Shown here one piece after another: positions 22,270 to 34,490 of a stretch of 64,000 bases of DNA. The stretch covers positions 130,822,171 to 130,886,170 of the forward strand of contig JAQMRL010000002.1 in the NCBI GenBank assembly GCA_035578175.1, written 5' to 3'. The stretch's first letter is position 1; each line of letters opens with the position of its first letter. This stretch comes from Catonia carolina. Taxonomy: Eukaryota > Arthropoda > Insecta > Hemiptera > Achilidae. The position numbers and the translations under genes were made by a program. Below the pieces are notes generated by a model, which made no database searches, was not told where the DNA came from, and saw only the letters and a program-made list of their open reading frames with translations.

Positions 22270-25200
22270 ACAAGATCAATTAGTGGCAATAATGTACCAC
22301 TGTTGCAGCTTGTAGTTACTTGCTATTCACATGGTGGAAAGACTACATGGGTGTACTTGTCCTGCTGTTCAATTTGTTTTAATCTACTTCATTCACATAA
22401 AAACCGAGTCTGCCATCTCCGGTTCTCTACTTTCGGAAATGATGTTACAATCAAATACCAGAAGGCATTTTTATTAGGTTAACTTCAAAAACTCATATCG
22501 AATATGATGTCACCTCTGATTCCAATTGCTAGAAAATATTCACAAACATGCCTACAACTTAGCACCACAGAAAACTGACAATGGATTCACCTTCCGTTTT
22601 TTTTTTTTTTTATGGTAAGATGACAAACATTGTTCTGCAGTGACATCAGAGTAATAAGTACATAAGCATACCTATTTATTCTTTCCACTATATGCAATCC
22701 AAAAGCACAGAGCATCTTTAATTTACAAATTTATTTATATTAATTTAACATAATTCATAATCACCTAAAAAAATACAACAGAAGATTTTAGAAAAATAAA
22801 ACTGATACAGAAAATTAAAACGATTAAAAGTTCAGTCTTATTAAAAGATAAAATAAAACAAATAATTTCTGAATGTTTTTAATTTATTAGCGCTCAACAA
22901 CCTTAACCATCACTGCAATACTTTACCCTAAAAATCTGTGTACTTGTTAACCAAATTTAAAACAATTAATTCACACCATATGGTACATTAACTACTGATA
23001 TTTTTGTTTTAAATACATCATTGAAAACATGAGCTCACTAATTTAATGATTGATTATATTACTATTAATTAATTTCTGAATTTAAACTTTAATTAAAGAT
23101 TAAAATTAGAGAATATTTAAAAAGTTATAAATTGGATATTTATTTTTCTCAACTTACAGGAAAACTAAATAAAACTTAAAACGAAATTAATTACTGATTT
23201 ATCATAGAGAAACCTGTTTTTTTAAAAATTAAGACAAGAGTATGCCATTTATAAATCATCAAGTTAGTGAATCACATGTTTCTACTCACATTTTTAATAT
23301 AAGATGATTGTTACTGTGAAGACATCCTACACAAATTAAAATTTTTACATCACAGGGAAATATTAGATAAGAATTGTCTTTCACAATGTGAAATATATGT
23401 CGTATTTTATTAAATATATGTCGTATTATATGTCATATAACATGCCTTAAAAACCAACTAGTTTCAATTGTATTTTTATCATTCAGAAAAAAATCCAGTA
23501 CACAAAATTATAGAATGTAATGTCATATTACATAGTCTATGAGAATATAATAAAGTTCATGCCATCTTCTTATATATAACTAAAAATTCTATTTTAACAA
23601 AATTCTTTTCCAATTTAAATTATATCAAACTCGTTTGTCCAGTTACCAGATGGTTAGTTGTAAAATTATGAAGCTGATAACTAGTTGTATTAAGCAGAAG
23701 GTCTTGGTTTAGATTCCAGACCATGTCTGAAACAGTGGTGGCTTTATCAGATAGGCAGAGTAGGCATTTGCCTTACCAAAATTTGGTTTTTCAGTCTTAT
23801 AACATTTTTTGTGTGCTATGCTGGTGTTTTTTTTACCGATTTTCAAAACATGTGCTCTAAGGTTTCTATATATTTTATGATGAGGGTTATTTGTGGGATA
23901 AGGTTATGTAATACTCACCCACTGAATAACATGTATATGTAACTGAACCAAGCAAAGTATTGAATCGGCAATATTAGGAACGAACTATGAGTACAGTCAT
24001 GTTACAATGGCAATATTATAGTTGCTGCGCCAGACATAATAGCAAGGTTCCTAAAAATACAAAGTAAATTGTAGCAGACTAGTATTTATTATGTTATATG
24101 CATAACTTAGTGATTAGAATACCATTACCTACATAATAATAAAATACTTTTAAAAGTATTGTTTTAATAAACAACAGCAACTTCATATTGTTTTGATAAT
24201 TTATTTTGAAAAGTTGTTCATGAAACTTTATCTGTAACATAAATGTGAGACTAATGGATTGAGTCATGAGTCATCTATTATTTGATAACTTAATTGGATT
24301 TTAAAATGTCGTAAACCTGAAAAAATTATAACATTATAAACTAACAGAACTGTACCATAGCCTAAGAAATATACTGTAGGTTGCTAATTATCAAATAATA
24401 TAATTTATACAACTTTCAATAAAATAAATAAATAAATAAAAAATCTGGACAACAAATTTGTTAAAATTTTATGAAATAATCATCATGATTATGCTAATAA
24501 ATAAGAAATAAAAATAATTAAATAAGATATTAAATTTTTTTATTACACCTATTAGTAATCAGTTAATATTTCAATTAAAAATTAAGATCAGCGAATACAT
24601 TTATTAATTACTTTTATTATAATGTATGCAATATTACAAAATTACCTGAGAATTACATCTTACAATCTGTGATATGCTCATTCATAAGCATAGTAATTTT
24701 ACATAATGAAAAACATTAATTAATTTCACATAACAATAATAATACAATTGTTTGTAATTTTACGATATATTTAATAATTGTTTAAAAAATAATAACACAA
24801 TAAATTGTACATTTTATTTATTTTATGATACATATTAAATTTTGTGATAAATTTAATGAGTACAAATATAGCAAGGCGATTTAAATTTGATTGTGTTTTG
24901 ATCAAAAATTTTAATTTATGATAAACAAAAATTATATTTAAAAAAAATCAAATTAAATAATTATATAATACAAATAATCTTACAATAAAATTGAATAAAT
25001 AATTACATATAAATACAACAATATGGAACAATAATAATATTAAATACATGCCTCGAATAAAAAATATACTAAAGAAAACTTGTAAAATTAAATATAAATA
25101 ATTAAATAACTACATAATCGAATTTATCACAGGTAAAACTTAATGAATGTGTGATGAAGGGCTTTATAAAAAAATAAAGTCCAAGGATTGCCCCCAGTCC

Positions 25201-25967
25201 CAAAAATTACAATAAAAAACAACAAATTATATAACCATATCTTTTGTTATATAATTGCAATAATAATATACAACAGATTGGCTGATGCATTATAATTAAT
25301 AAATTATAATAATTGTTTTAGGTATAGTATAATACACACGCACAATAATTTAATAAATTTATTACCACTATTGTTATTTTAGTTGTCTTTATTACAATCA
25401 TAATAATAATAATAATCATAATTATAATTAATAATAATAATAATGCGTCCCATTTCACCAAATCTTTAATTAACGCTAATAGTAATTCAATTGTATAATT
25501 ATAATTCCATATAAATTATAATCATTCAATAATAATAATAATAATAATAAAAGAGAAACATTCTTCATTGAGGAATAAATTACATCACAATATTATTTGA
25601 AATACTATCAATATTTTCACTTCATTATTAAATATATAATTACATTATATATTAATTTAATTTATATTATATAAATATACTATCTAATAATTCACTGTTT
25701 ATGTCTTTCTTTTCTTGTTTATTTATTTTTTTAAATAATTTATAAAAGTTCAACGATAGTTCATTTCGTTTAATATTTATCATAAAAGTGTTGTGTTTAC
25801 ATTTTTGTCTATTCGTTTTTCACATGTTACTCTTTTTGTTAAAAATCATGTTTCTCACTTTTTATTTGATATTTCTCCATTAACGACTAGTTTTATAATA
25901 GGAACATTGCAGCCACACTCTTTCGTTCAATAAATTGTATTTTGTGTTTATGCATGATTTTTTGTTC
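22270..25967. other. AT-rich, repeat-poor stretch downstream of spalt
   Basis: Very AT-rich DNA with short AAT, AAAT and AT runs (for example near 24425, 25400 and 25525) and, near 23640-23730, a possible degraded tRNA-like repeat. No gene was recognised. The stretch just below spalt may include a long 3' UTR, but nothing in it proves that. Confidence 0.5.
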
Positions 25968-26200
25968 TTTATTTAAAAAAAAAAAAACTGCACGTTTAAA
26001 TAAAACTATTATTTATCTTACACTTGTAAAGAACACTCGTTATAAAGTCTTGTTTCATTTGTTTTAACAACAACAAAAATTCACGAAATGATCGCATGAG
26101 ATATGTATAGTACGATAATCATCAGGATTGTTTTGTTTGTTTAGTTTACAGGTAGAGCACCGATATAATTATAAATCTAATTGAACATTAATGGTCGCCA
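25968..26200 (-). terminator. Candidate spalt 3' UTR and polyA signal
   Basis: On the minus strand, AATAAA lies at 25973-25968, about 230 bases after the stop codon. The area has many such hexamers, so the true end could be much further left. Confidence 0.3.
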
Positions 26201-26515
26201 TCATGCAGCCAATCCTTCGCCTCGTTGTGCCGTTACATGCGTCGGAGGAGGGGGTGGTGGCGAAGACGGACAAACATCGATTTGTGTTTCCGACGTTGTC
26301 ATCGGTTTTCTATCGTAATGTAAATCCCATAAAGGTGGTGTAGTCCGTTGATGACAAGGTGATGGTAATGAGGAAGGTTTATCAGATAATGTCGGCGAAC
26401 CGGGTTTTATATCATTACTTCCTATACTGCCGCTACCTCCCCCAAATCCGCTGAAGTTCAAAAGACCATTGCTCATGTTTGAGTTAACGTTTTGTATAAC
26501 TGAGATCTCATTTAA
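26201..26515 (-). CDS. sal: Spalt transcription factor, last coding exon
   Basis: Begins after a TTTCAG acceptor with LNEISVIQN, the conserved C-terminal motif of SALL proteins (NEISVIQN), then a Gly/Ser-rich stretch, DLHYDRKP, a run of six prolines and the end RGEGLAA with TGA. The exon keeps phase 0 with the previous one. The C-terminal segment has no zinc finger. Confidence 0.9.
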   Translation of the reverse strand, partial: LNEISVIQNVNSNMSNGLLNFSGFGGGSGSIGSNDIKPGSPTLSDKPSSLPSPCHQRTTPPLWDLHYDRKPMTTSETQIDVCPSSPPPPPPTHVTAQRGEGLAA

Positions 26516-26671
26516 CTGAAACAAAATTTAAAAAAATAGATTAACCTTTATTGTTAAAAATGATAGTAAATTTGAACTGATGAAGCAAATATAATAGAAA
26601 CTTTTTATTTATTTATTTAAATTCAAATCCATACAAAATTTTAAATGGGTATAGGATAATTCAGAAATATG

Positions 26672-27465
26672 TTGTTGTTTAGGTCATCAGCAGAAAGACT
26701 GGTTTGAATCTCTATACTATTTTTCAAGGCTGATGAGCTCTGAACGTATGCATTGCCCCCCTACCCACTTTATAGCTAGCCGATGACTTGCCAGCAACAT
26801 TGCCAATACTTGCTCTCGTAACTCTGTTAAATATTTCATCCGCCATTTTTTTGGTCTTTCAATAACAATGATTACCTATAAACATACAATCAGCTGATTA
26901 TATTATAAAGTATTTAATGTTAATGCGGTCTATAATCGATGTGTTCAGTGCACAGACGAGAGTGAACTACTGCGGCTCTTATATGCATGCACACTTAATG
27001 TTTGTCAGCTACAATCTGACAACGCTGGCAAACGTTCTGATTGGTCTAAATGTGTGGAATAGCAGAGCTCATCAACCGTGAAATGCATAGTAGATGTTGT
27101 ACTAAGTAAAAACAAGGAGTGAGGTGGTTTGCTATTGCCTTCCTTACTGAGTTGAAAGAGTATGCTTATTAGTATGCCAGGCCCTCTGAAAAGCACCCAC
27201 TTTCCACCCTCAAATACAAATGACACCTTCATTTCACTCACCACAGGGTCTGTCTGTATAGTGAAATTCATTACTTTCAGAGTAGATAATCTGACAAAGT
27301 GTCTTTTACACCTCTACCTCTTCTGTTCTTAAATAATTCAGTCATATAATTGACTGACTATGTGATAAGAAACGGAACTATTTTTTGTAGCCCTGGAACT
27401 AGCAGATCAAGTGCAATTAATTTAACACTCCACCGGCCTGTTATAGGTAACAATTCAGAAATATC
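26672..27465 (-). repeat. Dispersed repeat A, copy 2, interrupted by a MITE
   Basis: The end of repeat A (TTTAGGTCATCAGCAGAAAG) is at 26676, and the body resumes at 27093 (TGTTGTACTAAGTAAAAAC). The 374-bp element between them is an insertion. Confidence 0.8.
26717..27090. mobile_element. MITE inserted in repeat A
   Basis: Imperfect inverted ends (CTATTTTTCAAGGCTGATGA at the left; right end reverse-complemented CTATGCATTTCACGGTTGAT) converge on GATGAGCTCTG. TA flanks both sides (26715-26716, 27091-27092). Comparison with the four uninterrupted repeat A copies fixes the insertion point independently. It has no coding capacity; the TA duplication suggests a Tc1/mariner-type mobiliser. Confidence 0.75.
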
Positions 27466-28596
27466 AATAAAAAAGTCTTGGGTCAGAACAAAATCTGTTT
27501 CAAGATTCCTGTTTCCAATACTGAACGGTACTTTTAGTACCTAGTACCGATACAGAAATACCAACTTAGTCAAGAAAGATTATTATTCTTGCAGTACTCT
27601 GAACAACCGAAACTAGTAACATGGTAATTTGTATGAGACCAATACTTTTAACCTGGTAAAATCAAATAATAGAAACACCAATTCTACCGCTACAGTGCTT
27701 CTTACTTTATATTTTAGCCTACCCTCATACTCAATCACATGCACTGTAAACTTTCACTTGCGCAGTAAGCGCATCCTAAATAACAATAATAATAATATTA
27801 GTTACATGAAGAACACCAAGTACATTTAAAACCTCTTAAATTTGTTTAGTCTATCATTTCTACCTTACAAGCTTTAGAGCAGATTTACACATAATAATTT
27901 CTAGTAAATGCAATACATTCCTATTACAATGCAGAAACAAAAAAAATTTTAATTGTTCTGAAAAAGTTTACAAGCAGCACGCTTGATCCCCTACAATGAC
28001 TGCACCTTCTAGTTTAATAATTTCCGTTAGTAGCCTATATGATGTTGAGAAGTTTGAGGTTATGTTTGTATATTAATGCATTATTTTGCTATTTGTTCGA
28101 TAAAAACACATCATGAAGTGAATTAAAGTTTATAGTACATAATGAAAATCATTGAAATAAATTTTTAATGCTGCTAATAACAGCAGAAATTACCCAAACA
28201 AACACTACCATATCTAAAGTTTAACTATGTCAAGTTAAGTTAATACAGAATGGTTGAGAATGACAGAAAGTGGATAGTACTGCCGTGAATGACTGCCTAT
28301 TCAGGTTACCCATTTTATTTGTAGCAAGTCATTTAATAGCCTTTCCACTAACCGAACCTTGGGATGCGTCCTGTCGCCTCAGTTAAGGCTCCCAATTCTT
28401 AGGAATGGAATGGAAGGGTTCACTATGGATAAATTGGGAAAAAGATTCAATAGCAAAAGAGTAATAAGAGAGAGAGATGGTTCAGTGATAGAGAGAGGTG
28501 GTAAACAAACTTGGAAGAGGGATGAAGAAGATGACAATGACTAAAATATAAATATTGCATATATAAATAATTTAGGGAAAAGTATCATATACATAC

Positions 28597-28761
28597 CTTT
28601 TGCTGCATTCCATTAAGGAACGGGGCTGGAAGGTAGGGATAAAAAAGGTCTGGCCTCCGATGAAGAAATTCTGAGTCCTTGGGGAGGGGCGGAAGATCTA
28701 GGGACATGCGGCGCCCACGGCGTGATGCTCCGTTGGTCCACATGTGTGTACCCATGTGCAC
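28597..28761 (-). CDS. sal: Spalt transcription factor, exon after the last finger pair
   Basis: A 165-base exon (TTTAG acceptor, AAAAG|GTATGT donor). It encodes VHMGTHMWTNGASRRGRRMS, the end of the last zinc finger (His-Met-Gly-Thr-His) and the highly conserved Thr-His-Met-Trp...RRGRR motif that follows it in SALL proteins, then a Leu/Pro-rich stretch to QQK. Confidence 0.95.
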
Positions 28762-30505
28762 CTAAACAAAAGATAAATCAGCATTATATTACATTCAATA
28801 CTATTTTAATGACTGCTTAAAATATAACAAACTGAAATTGTGATGGAAACATACGTATCAATTGAATGGGCAAATAAGTAAAAATAAAGCAAATGAATGA
28901 AATAAATGATGCACACATACATTAGGTTATGTACAACATAATACATAATATGATTATGTTTTATGTTTAATCATAAGCGTTACTGATTATTAACCAATAC
29001 CAGAATAGTGTAAATGTTAGTAACATTAGAAAGCCAATAGTATAGTAAGTAATTTGCTTTAAAATACCAAAATTACTTATGGTAGGAATTACATAGTGGT
29101 TAAAACACACTATAAAATTGTAATTACATTAATCTTGTAAATATTATTAAATATTTTAATTTGAAAAACCTGAATTCAAAGAAACTTTTGAACATAACCT
29201 CTAATGTAATAGAATAAATATTATAGGTTGGGTTAGTTCAAGGAATAAACTGATAAATAAAATTTTCATGTAGGCATACATTTTAAATAAAAAATAAATC
29301 ATTTATTTATAAAAAAAAAAACAGTTATTAAAATCAAGAACGCCTCATTTTAAAATTATATTTTTATATTTGCAAAATTTATTGTTAATAGCTCTACATG
29401 ATTTATTTATATTAAAAACATACTTTATTAGACAAATTCTACTTCAAATCCAAATGAAACTAGTTTTATCTAGTTCATAATTTATCATACTATGATTACT
29501 TCAATATCAAACTAAGAATCATTAAAAAATTAATACAGTATAGGAATCTTGTACAATAAAATTTTAATATTGTGCTTTTAAGCTAAAATGTATAATATTT
29601 TTTTTAGTACAGAATACTTTAATAAGCTTGGGGTCAGAATAATTTTTTTCTGCTTATGTACAAGTTGGTACAAGTACTGAATGTTACTGCTACAAAATAC
29701 CTGATACTTTAATATTGATACAGAAATACCAACTGAGCAAAGAAAACTAACATTCTTGCTGTACTTGGTTCTACTGGAAATAGAGATGGGACGAATCATA
29801 TGAGACTGAAATTTTGGACTTGATACAAAAGAATACTAGGAACAGAACTGCTACTGCTGCAGCAGTTCCTACAGTAATGTTACGCCTAATTTCATACCCG
29901 ATCAATCAACTACAGTTCTTACCTTCAACCAATTTATAAAAAAGCACACACTAAAATAAAAATAATAGTAATAGTATAAAAAACACTTCACATGTAGTGT
30001 TGAAGTTATTAATCATGCATTCCTATCCTTTCTACACTATAATCTTCAAAACTAATTTAGTATGCATAAAATTATTACTATTATGCAGCAAACAAATAGC
30101 TTTTACAGTAGTCACTTACTGCAAAGTAATTATTTTAGTAATGCTTCATTGTAGAGAACACATGGGATTGGTAATTTGTATATGATATAGAATTTGCCAG
30201 ATAGTTTTACTGCGTACTCAGTAACTGTTCCCAGAACATACAAGTACTTGGTCCAAAGTATCAGTCTCGTATGATTAGCCCATAATTAATTTGGATGAAT
30301 AAAAAGAATTTATACATTTTTGATATGATTATATGAAAATATTTATTTGCTTATATGCTGATTGAAATTTAAAATTTTAATAAATTAACAGAAAAAAATT
30401 AACTGATCCTACAAAATTACGTAGGAGTAATTCATTTATTGTTTTTTTTTTGTGAATTTAACAAAGAGGATTGTTTTACCATTTGATTAGTATTTATTAC
30501 CGTAC
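28762..30505 (-). other. Spalt intron between finger and HMW exons
   Basis: A 1.7-kb intron that splits the last zinc finger. AT-rich; nothing was recognised in it. Confidence 0.6.
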
Positions 30506-30651
30506 CTTAAGGTTGCCTTTAGTTGTGAAGGCTTTGTGGCAGATTGTGCACCGGAATGGCTTGTCGCCGGTATGGGTGCGCATGTGAATCTGAAGCGCTG
30601 ATGACGAGGAGAAGTTCTTATTGCAAACATGGCACAAGTGTTTTGGCAAGC
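30506..30651 (-). CDS. sal: Spalt transcription factor, C-terminal zinc-finger pair
   Basis: A 146-base exon with TTTGCAG acceptor and AAG|GTACGG donor. It encodes [40 protein letters not shown] and TTKGNLK: one full C2H2 finger and most of the second, joined by the TGDKPF linker, with the SALL-type [10 protein letters not shown] signature completed in the next exon. These paired fingers bind AT-rich DNA in the family. Confidence 0.96.
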
Positions 30652-31726
30652 CTGCAAACACACACACAACACGCACACGTGCTGTTAGTCAACTACTCTC
30701 ATACCCCTGACATTAATATTAATATTATTATTATTATTATTATTATCATATAAACTTTTAACACAAATTGTTATCTTCTTTTCAAGATAAAATTTTATTA
30801 TTAATTAAGTAATTAATGAAACGATCAACTAAAATATTAATCAATAGAAAACAGATTTTTAAAAGATTGAAATTCTCCAATAAGCCTTATTATTTAAAAA
30901 AAATTTTACAATTTCAAAAAAAATTGTAAATTTCAAATAAAATGACAGGTTTGCCAAACCACTGAGCACCATTTATATAAACGAGCAAATATGTTATTAC
31001 AAATAAAAGCTTTTTAGTTAAGAAGCACGATTAAAATTTAAAGTTAGTAACGCAATATAAATTAATATAAGCTGATTTGAAATATTTTTATATAAATATT
31101 TCAATTTATGTATAAAAAAAATCTTATATAATACAATTTATATATTACAATACAATCTAATATCTAAACTAAATAAAAAAATGATTTTTTTTTAATAAAA
31201 CAAAAGAAAATGAGTACTATGTGGTCAAGCTATATCCTGTACAATATTTTAAACGATCATATAGAAATATTTTTTAATTTATAAAATATATTAACATTAA
31301 AAACAATGATATATTTCACAATATGATCAAAATTTTTAGTAATGTATTTTAAAAATTATTTATAATTTTTTAAAAAAAGTTGTATTAAAAGCAACATAAT
31401 AAAATCAAACACAGGAATTTTTTGTTTATATGAAATAAATTAATAAATACAGATCTGTGCATAAACTGTTGATGTTGTAATAATAGAGAGACACATAATT
31501 TTTAGAACAAATTTATAAAAAAAAAAAAACTGGAAAGAATGGAAAGAAAGAAATTGTTGAAAAAATACAAATCGAGTTCCTTGTTACTTCATTGTTGTAA
31601 AGAAAAAATTTAATGAAATTTCGGTATTTCAGTATTTAGGGAATACCTTAAACAATAAAAACATAATGAGAATGAATTAAATTGGAAAATCTGTCTTTTT
31701 TCCAATGTAAAACTATTTAAGAATAA
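30652..31726 (-). other. Spalt intron, AT-rich part
   Basis: A CA/GT-type patch (30655-30675), an ATT microsatellite (30710-30745) and AT-rich DNA; no gene was seen. Confidence 0.5.
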
Positions 31727-32112
31727 ATTGTGTTTAGGTCAACAGCCGAAAGGCTGGTTTGAACCTCTAGAGGTTTTACTAAGTAAAACGAGGAGTGAGG
31801 TGGTTTACAATTGCCTTCCTCACTGAGTGGAAAAGTACGCTTATCAGCATGCCGGGCCCTCTGAAAAGCACATATTTTCCACTCTGTAAATGACACCTTC
31901 ACTTCATTCACCACAGGGTCTGGCTGTACAATGAAATTCATTACTTTCAGAGGAGATAACTCTGACTAGTGTCTTTTACACCTCTACCTCTTCAGTTCTT
32001 AAATGATTCAGTAATTTAATTGGTTGACCATGTGATAAGAAACAGAACTATTTATTTTAGCCCTGCAACGAACAGATTGAGTATAAATTTGACACTCCAC
32101 CTGTCTGTTAAG
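31727..32112 (-). repeat. Dispersed repeat A, copy 3
   Basis: Minus-strand copy, close to copy 1 (both retain GATAACTCTGA and ATTCACCACAGGGTCTGGCT). It is followed by LINE fragments. Confidence 0.8.
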
Positions 32113-32199
32113 GGCAGAAGAATAAATTAATAAACAGGAACACAAAAAGGAAACGATACATGTTTGTTTAATGCGTTCAATTGGCACCTATGGTTGTGA

Positions 32200-32465
32200 A
32201 AATGGTTTGTCAGAAACAGATAGCAAGTGTTGAATAGGTTTGAAGAAAAAATTTAAAGAAGAAATTTTGATCGGTAAGGTTAGGAAATGACTGGAGAGTA
32301 GCAAAAAAATGAGAAACTTAATACTCTCATAAAAGGTAGAGTCATAAACATTGAGATGGTTAGGCACATTGAGAGAATGGAGTCAATGAGGATGGTTTAG
32401 TTGTAAATATAGAAGGAAAGATTATACAACAGAATAAATCCTTATAAAGCATCCTGTAGCTTGAA
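32200..32465 (+). pseudogene. LINE C-terminal relic, first part
   Basis: Frames give RHIERMESMR preceded in another frame by RWLG, the (W)xGHxxRM motif near the end of LINE polyproteins. The fragment is interrupted by the palindrome at 32470-32818 and resumes after it. Confidence 0.5.
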
Positions 32466-32469
32466 ATTA

Positions 32470-32818
32470 ATTCTATTTCATATAATAAATTTATACAATA
32501 AATTTCATTAACCTTTTAAGCTGCTTTGAGTTTTGCTATTTGTTACTTATACGTGTTTCGGAGGATCCACCATAATCAGGGTACACAATTTCATTTAAAA
32601 CTAATATTTTTTTATTAAATCTGCAGAAGATGTTACATCTTTATATAAATCACTGAAGATGTAACATCTTCTGCAGATTTAAATTAGTTTCAAATGATAT
32701 TGTGTACTCTGATGAAAGTGGATCCACCGAAACACGTGAAAGTAGCAGATAGTTGAAAGCAAGGCAGCTTAAAAAGATTAGAGAAATTTACTGTATAAAT
32801 TTATTATATGAAATAGAA
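32470..32818. repeat. Inverted pair carrying hammerhead-like motifs
   Basis: A near-palindrome of about 350 bases centred near 32645; both outer ends carry ATTTCTATTTCATATAATAA (right copy reverse-complemented). The right arm has CTGATGA at 32709-32715, a self-complementary GTGGATCCAC as stem II, GAAA at 32729-32732, palindromic CACGTG, then AAAGTA, which pairs with the GTACT before the core. The left arm, on the minus strand, has CTGATTA at 32579, GAAA at 32559-32556, then CACGTA and TA. Each arm has lost a different core base: G8 in the left, U16.1 in the right. Confidence 0.7.
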
Positions 32819-32823
32819 ATATA

Positions 32824-32965
32824 GTAGAAGAAGGAACAGACATTATAAGAAAAGGTGGATGGATGATGTAACATATGATTAGATTTCGATGGACGGAAGA
32901 GTATGGAGGGTGCTAACAATTATCAGAGAGGATTGCGGAGGAAGCCAAGGGACATCAAGGGCTGT
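32824..32965 (+). pseudogene. LINE C-terminal relic, second part
   Basis: Frames give KKRWMDDVTYD, then RVWRVLTIIREDCGG and GSQG. RWxDDV followed by W..LA..R..W is the usual ending of Jockey/RTE-like LINE proteins. Stops are present. Confidence 0.55.
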
Positions 32966-33268
32966 TAGAAATATAAGATGATAATGAAATTAATAAATCT
33001 GAACAAATCGTGTATTTAATTGTCCAGCCACTTAATCAGTAACATTAATTACTAATGAAGTCTCTTGGAATCACAAGAATTCATGCAATAAACATAATAA
33101 AAATACAGAAAACCGTAATTAAACTGTTTATAAAGATAATGGGTTTATTTTTGTAACTGTTTACTAATTATCTATAAAAAAAAACACATTGTGTTTATAT
33201 TTAACTGTTCACTATCAAAATTTAAATTTACAAGAAATTAAAATTAACATTATTTAATGTTATGACGT

Positions 33269-33841
33269 CTGCGATCAAGAAAGCCACCTACAAAAACTGC
33301 AATTACTGCCAAAGAGGAAGCATTTAACATACCCAGTGCATGGCAGCAAGAATGGGCATCAAAGCAGCAAGAACAAATCCCATGGTTTTCACAAAAACCA
33401 CCAGGTTTTGGACTACCTCATAGAAAATGGTCAGCTCTAAATAGAATAAGAACAAAACACGGCAGGTGTGCTGATTTATTGTTTAAATGGGGCAAAATAC
33501 CATCGCCTTTATGTGAGTGTGGTCAAAGACAAACTATTGATCACATAGTGAAAGAGTGCAGAATAACTGCCTTTAGAGGAGGGACAAGAGCGGATTTCCT
33601 GATGGCAACTCCAGAATCAATAGCCTACTTGGACAGACTGGATGTCTGTATATAGACTTAAGCATGTTTTTATAATTACGTACTGTATATACATATTTTT
33701 CATGTTTTTTTTTTTTATGACTATTTGTTTCCCAAACAATCATTAATGTTATTTCCCATCCTTATAGACAGAGGGTCATATTTGATCCCAATATATAACA
33801 ATTATGATGCTGATTTTTAAATGTCTTCAAAACCCATACGC

Positions 33842-33875
<34 letters not shown>
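33269..33875 (+). mobile_element. 5'-truncated LINE insertion with target duplication
   Basis: The insert is bracketed by a 13-base direct repeat AATGTTATGACGT at 33256-33268 and 33876-33888. It starts inside the coding region and ends in an (AT)n tail of about 30 bases, as expected of target-primed reverse transcription. The perfect duplication and long open frame make it one of the younger insertions in this spalt intron. Confidence 0.88.
33272..33655 (+). pseudogene. LINE polyprotein C-terminal end
   Basis: An uninterrupted frame of about 128 codons with no start: RSRKPPTKTAITAKEEAFN, then WSALNRIRTKHGRCADLLFKW, CECGQRQTIDHIVKECRI and a TAG stop. The LNRIRTxHGRC and C-C...H-C zinc-knuckle-like pattern (CxCGxxQTxxHxxxEC) is typical of the C-terminal end of insect non-LTR retrotransposons. 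The fragment lacks the reverse transcriptase and endonuclease. Confidence 0.82.
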
Positions 33876-33878
<3 letters not shown>

Positions 33879-34229
33879 GTTATGACGTTAATAAATTACT
33901 TGAATTTTTAATTTTTTTTTTTTATGAAATAGATGGTGTATCTAGCGGGAACATTTGATGAAATATTAAGTTTTGTACAATGTCATACCTTTGTCAATTA
34001 AAATACGTTCTTGTAATGAGTTAATGAAATGTTGGTCTGCATGTTGATATAACCAAAATTATTTTTAATTAAAACTATATTGTTAAACTTTAGAAGTTAT
34101 TGAAGTTTAGGTATATTTTATAAGCCTTCAGAAACAAAATTATAAAAATTGTACAAAGACCAACAAGTATCTTGTACTTTTTATTTTTCATTCATTATTA
34201 AAAAGAAAATAATTGAATAATGAACTATA

Positions 34230-34490
34230 ACATAATCATTAAATTGGTGAGCACATGTTTTACATAAATTAAATTTATGTAAAACACGGAGACAGATAAG
34301 GAATCTAAAATTTAGATTCCTTATCTGCCATGGTAGGAGCAGGAAGTTTTAAATTTTGATGTGAAAAATATTTTAAAAAATTTTAATTTACTGAAGATGT
34401 GTGCAAGATACACGAAACGCTATAAACATGGGTAAGTGTTTTCTTTTACCATATTCTGGTGGTTAGAAATATATGTGTATTTCAATTCAC
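34230..34490 (+). repeat. Hammerhead-bearing element, single arm
   Basis: Related to 38323-38478 from GGTAGGAGCAGGAAG onward. Core: TTTAATTTA, CTGAAGA (34391-34397), TGTGT...ACAC closing stem II with a 7-base loop, GAAA (34414-34417), CGC, TATAAAC. Stem I can form between TTTA and TAAA. One G seems missing from stem III compared with the 38411 copy. Two short perfect palindromes lie upstream (34257-34284 and 34294-34328). Confidence 0.65.

Larger units (their letters stand above)
26516..28596 (-). other. Spalt intron, last
   Basis: A 2.1-kb intron carrying repeat A copy 2 with its nested MITE, then low-complexity AT-rich DNA. The stretch at 28250-28540 is somewhat richer in G (GAGAGAGAGATGG and similar) and was not identified. 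Confidence 0.6.

Noticed and set aside
22049..22270. Short frame MNFIVQPDPV... in repeat A
   Set aside because: It recurs with the repeat in several copies, with gaps that shift the frame; most likely non-coding repeat sequence.
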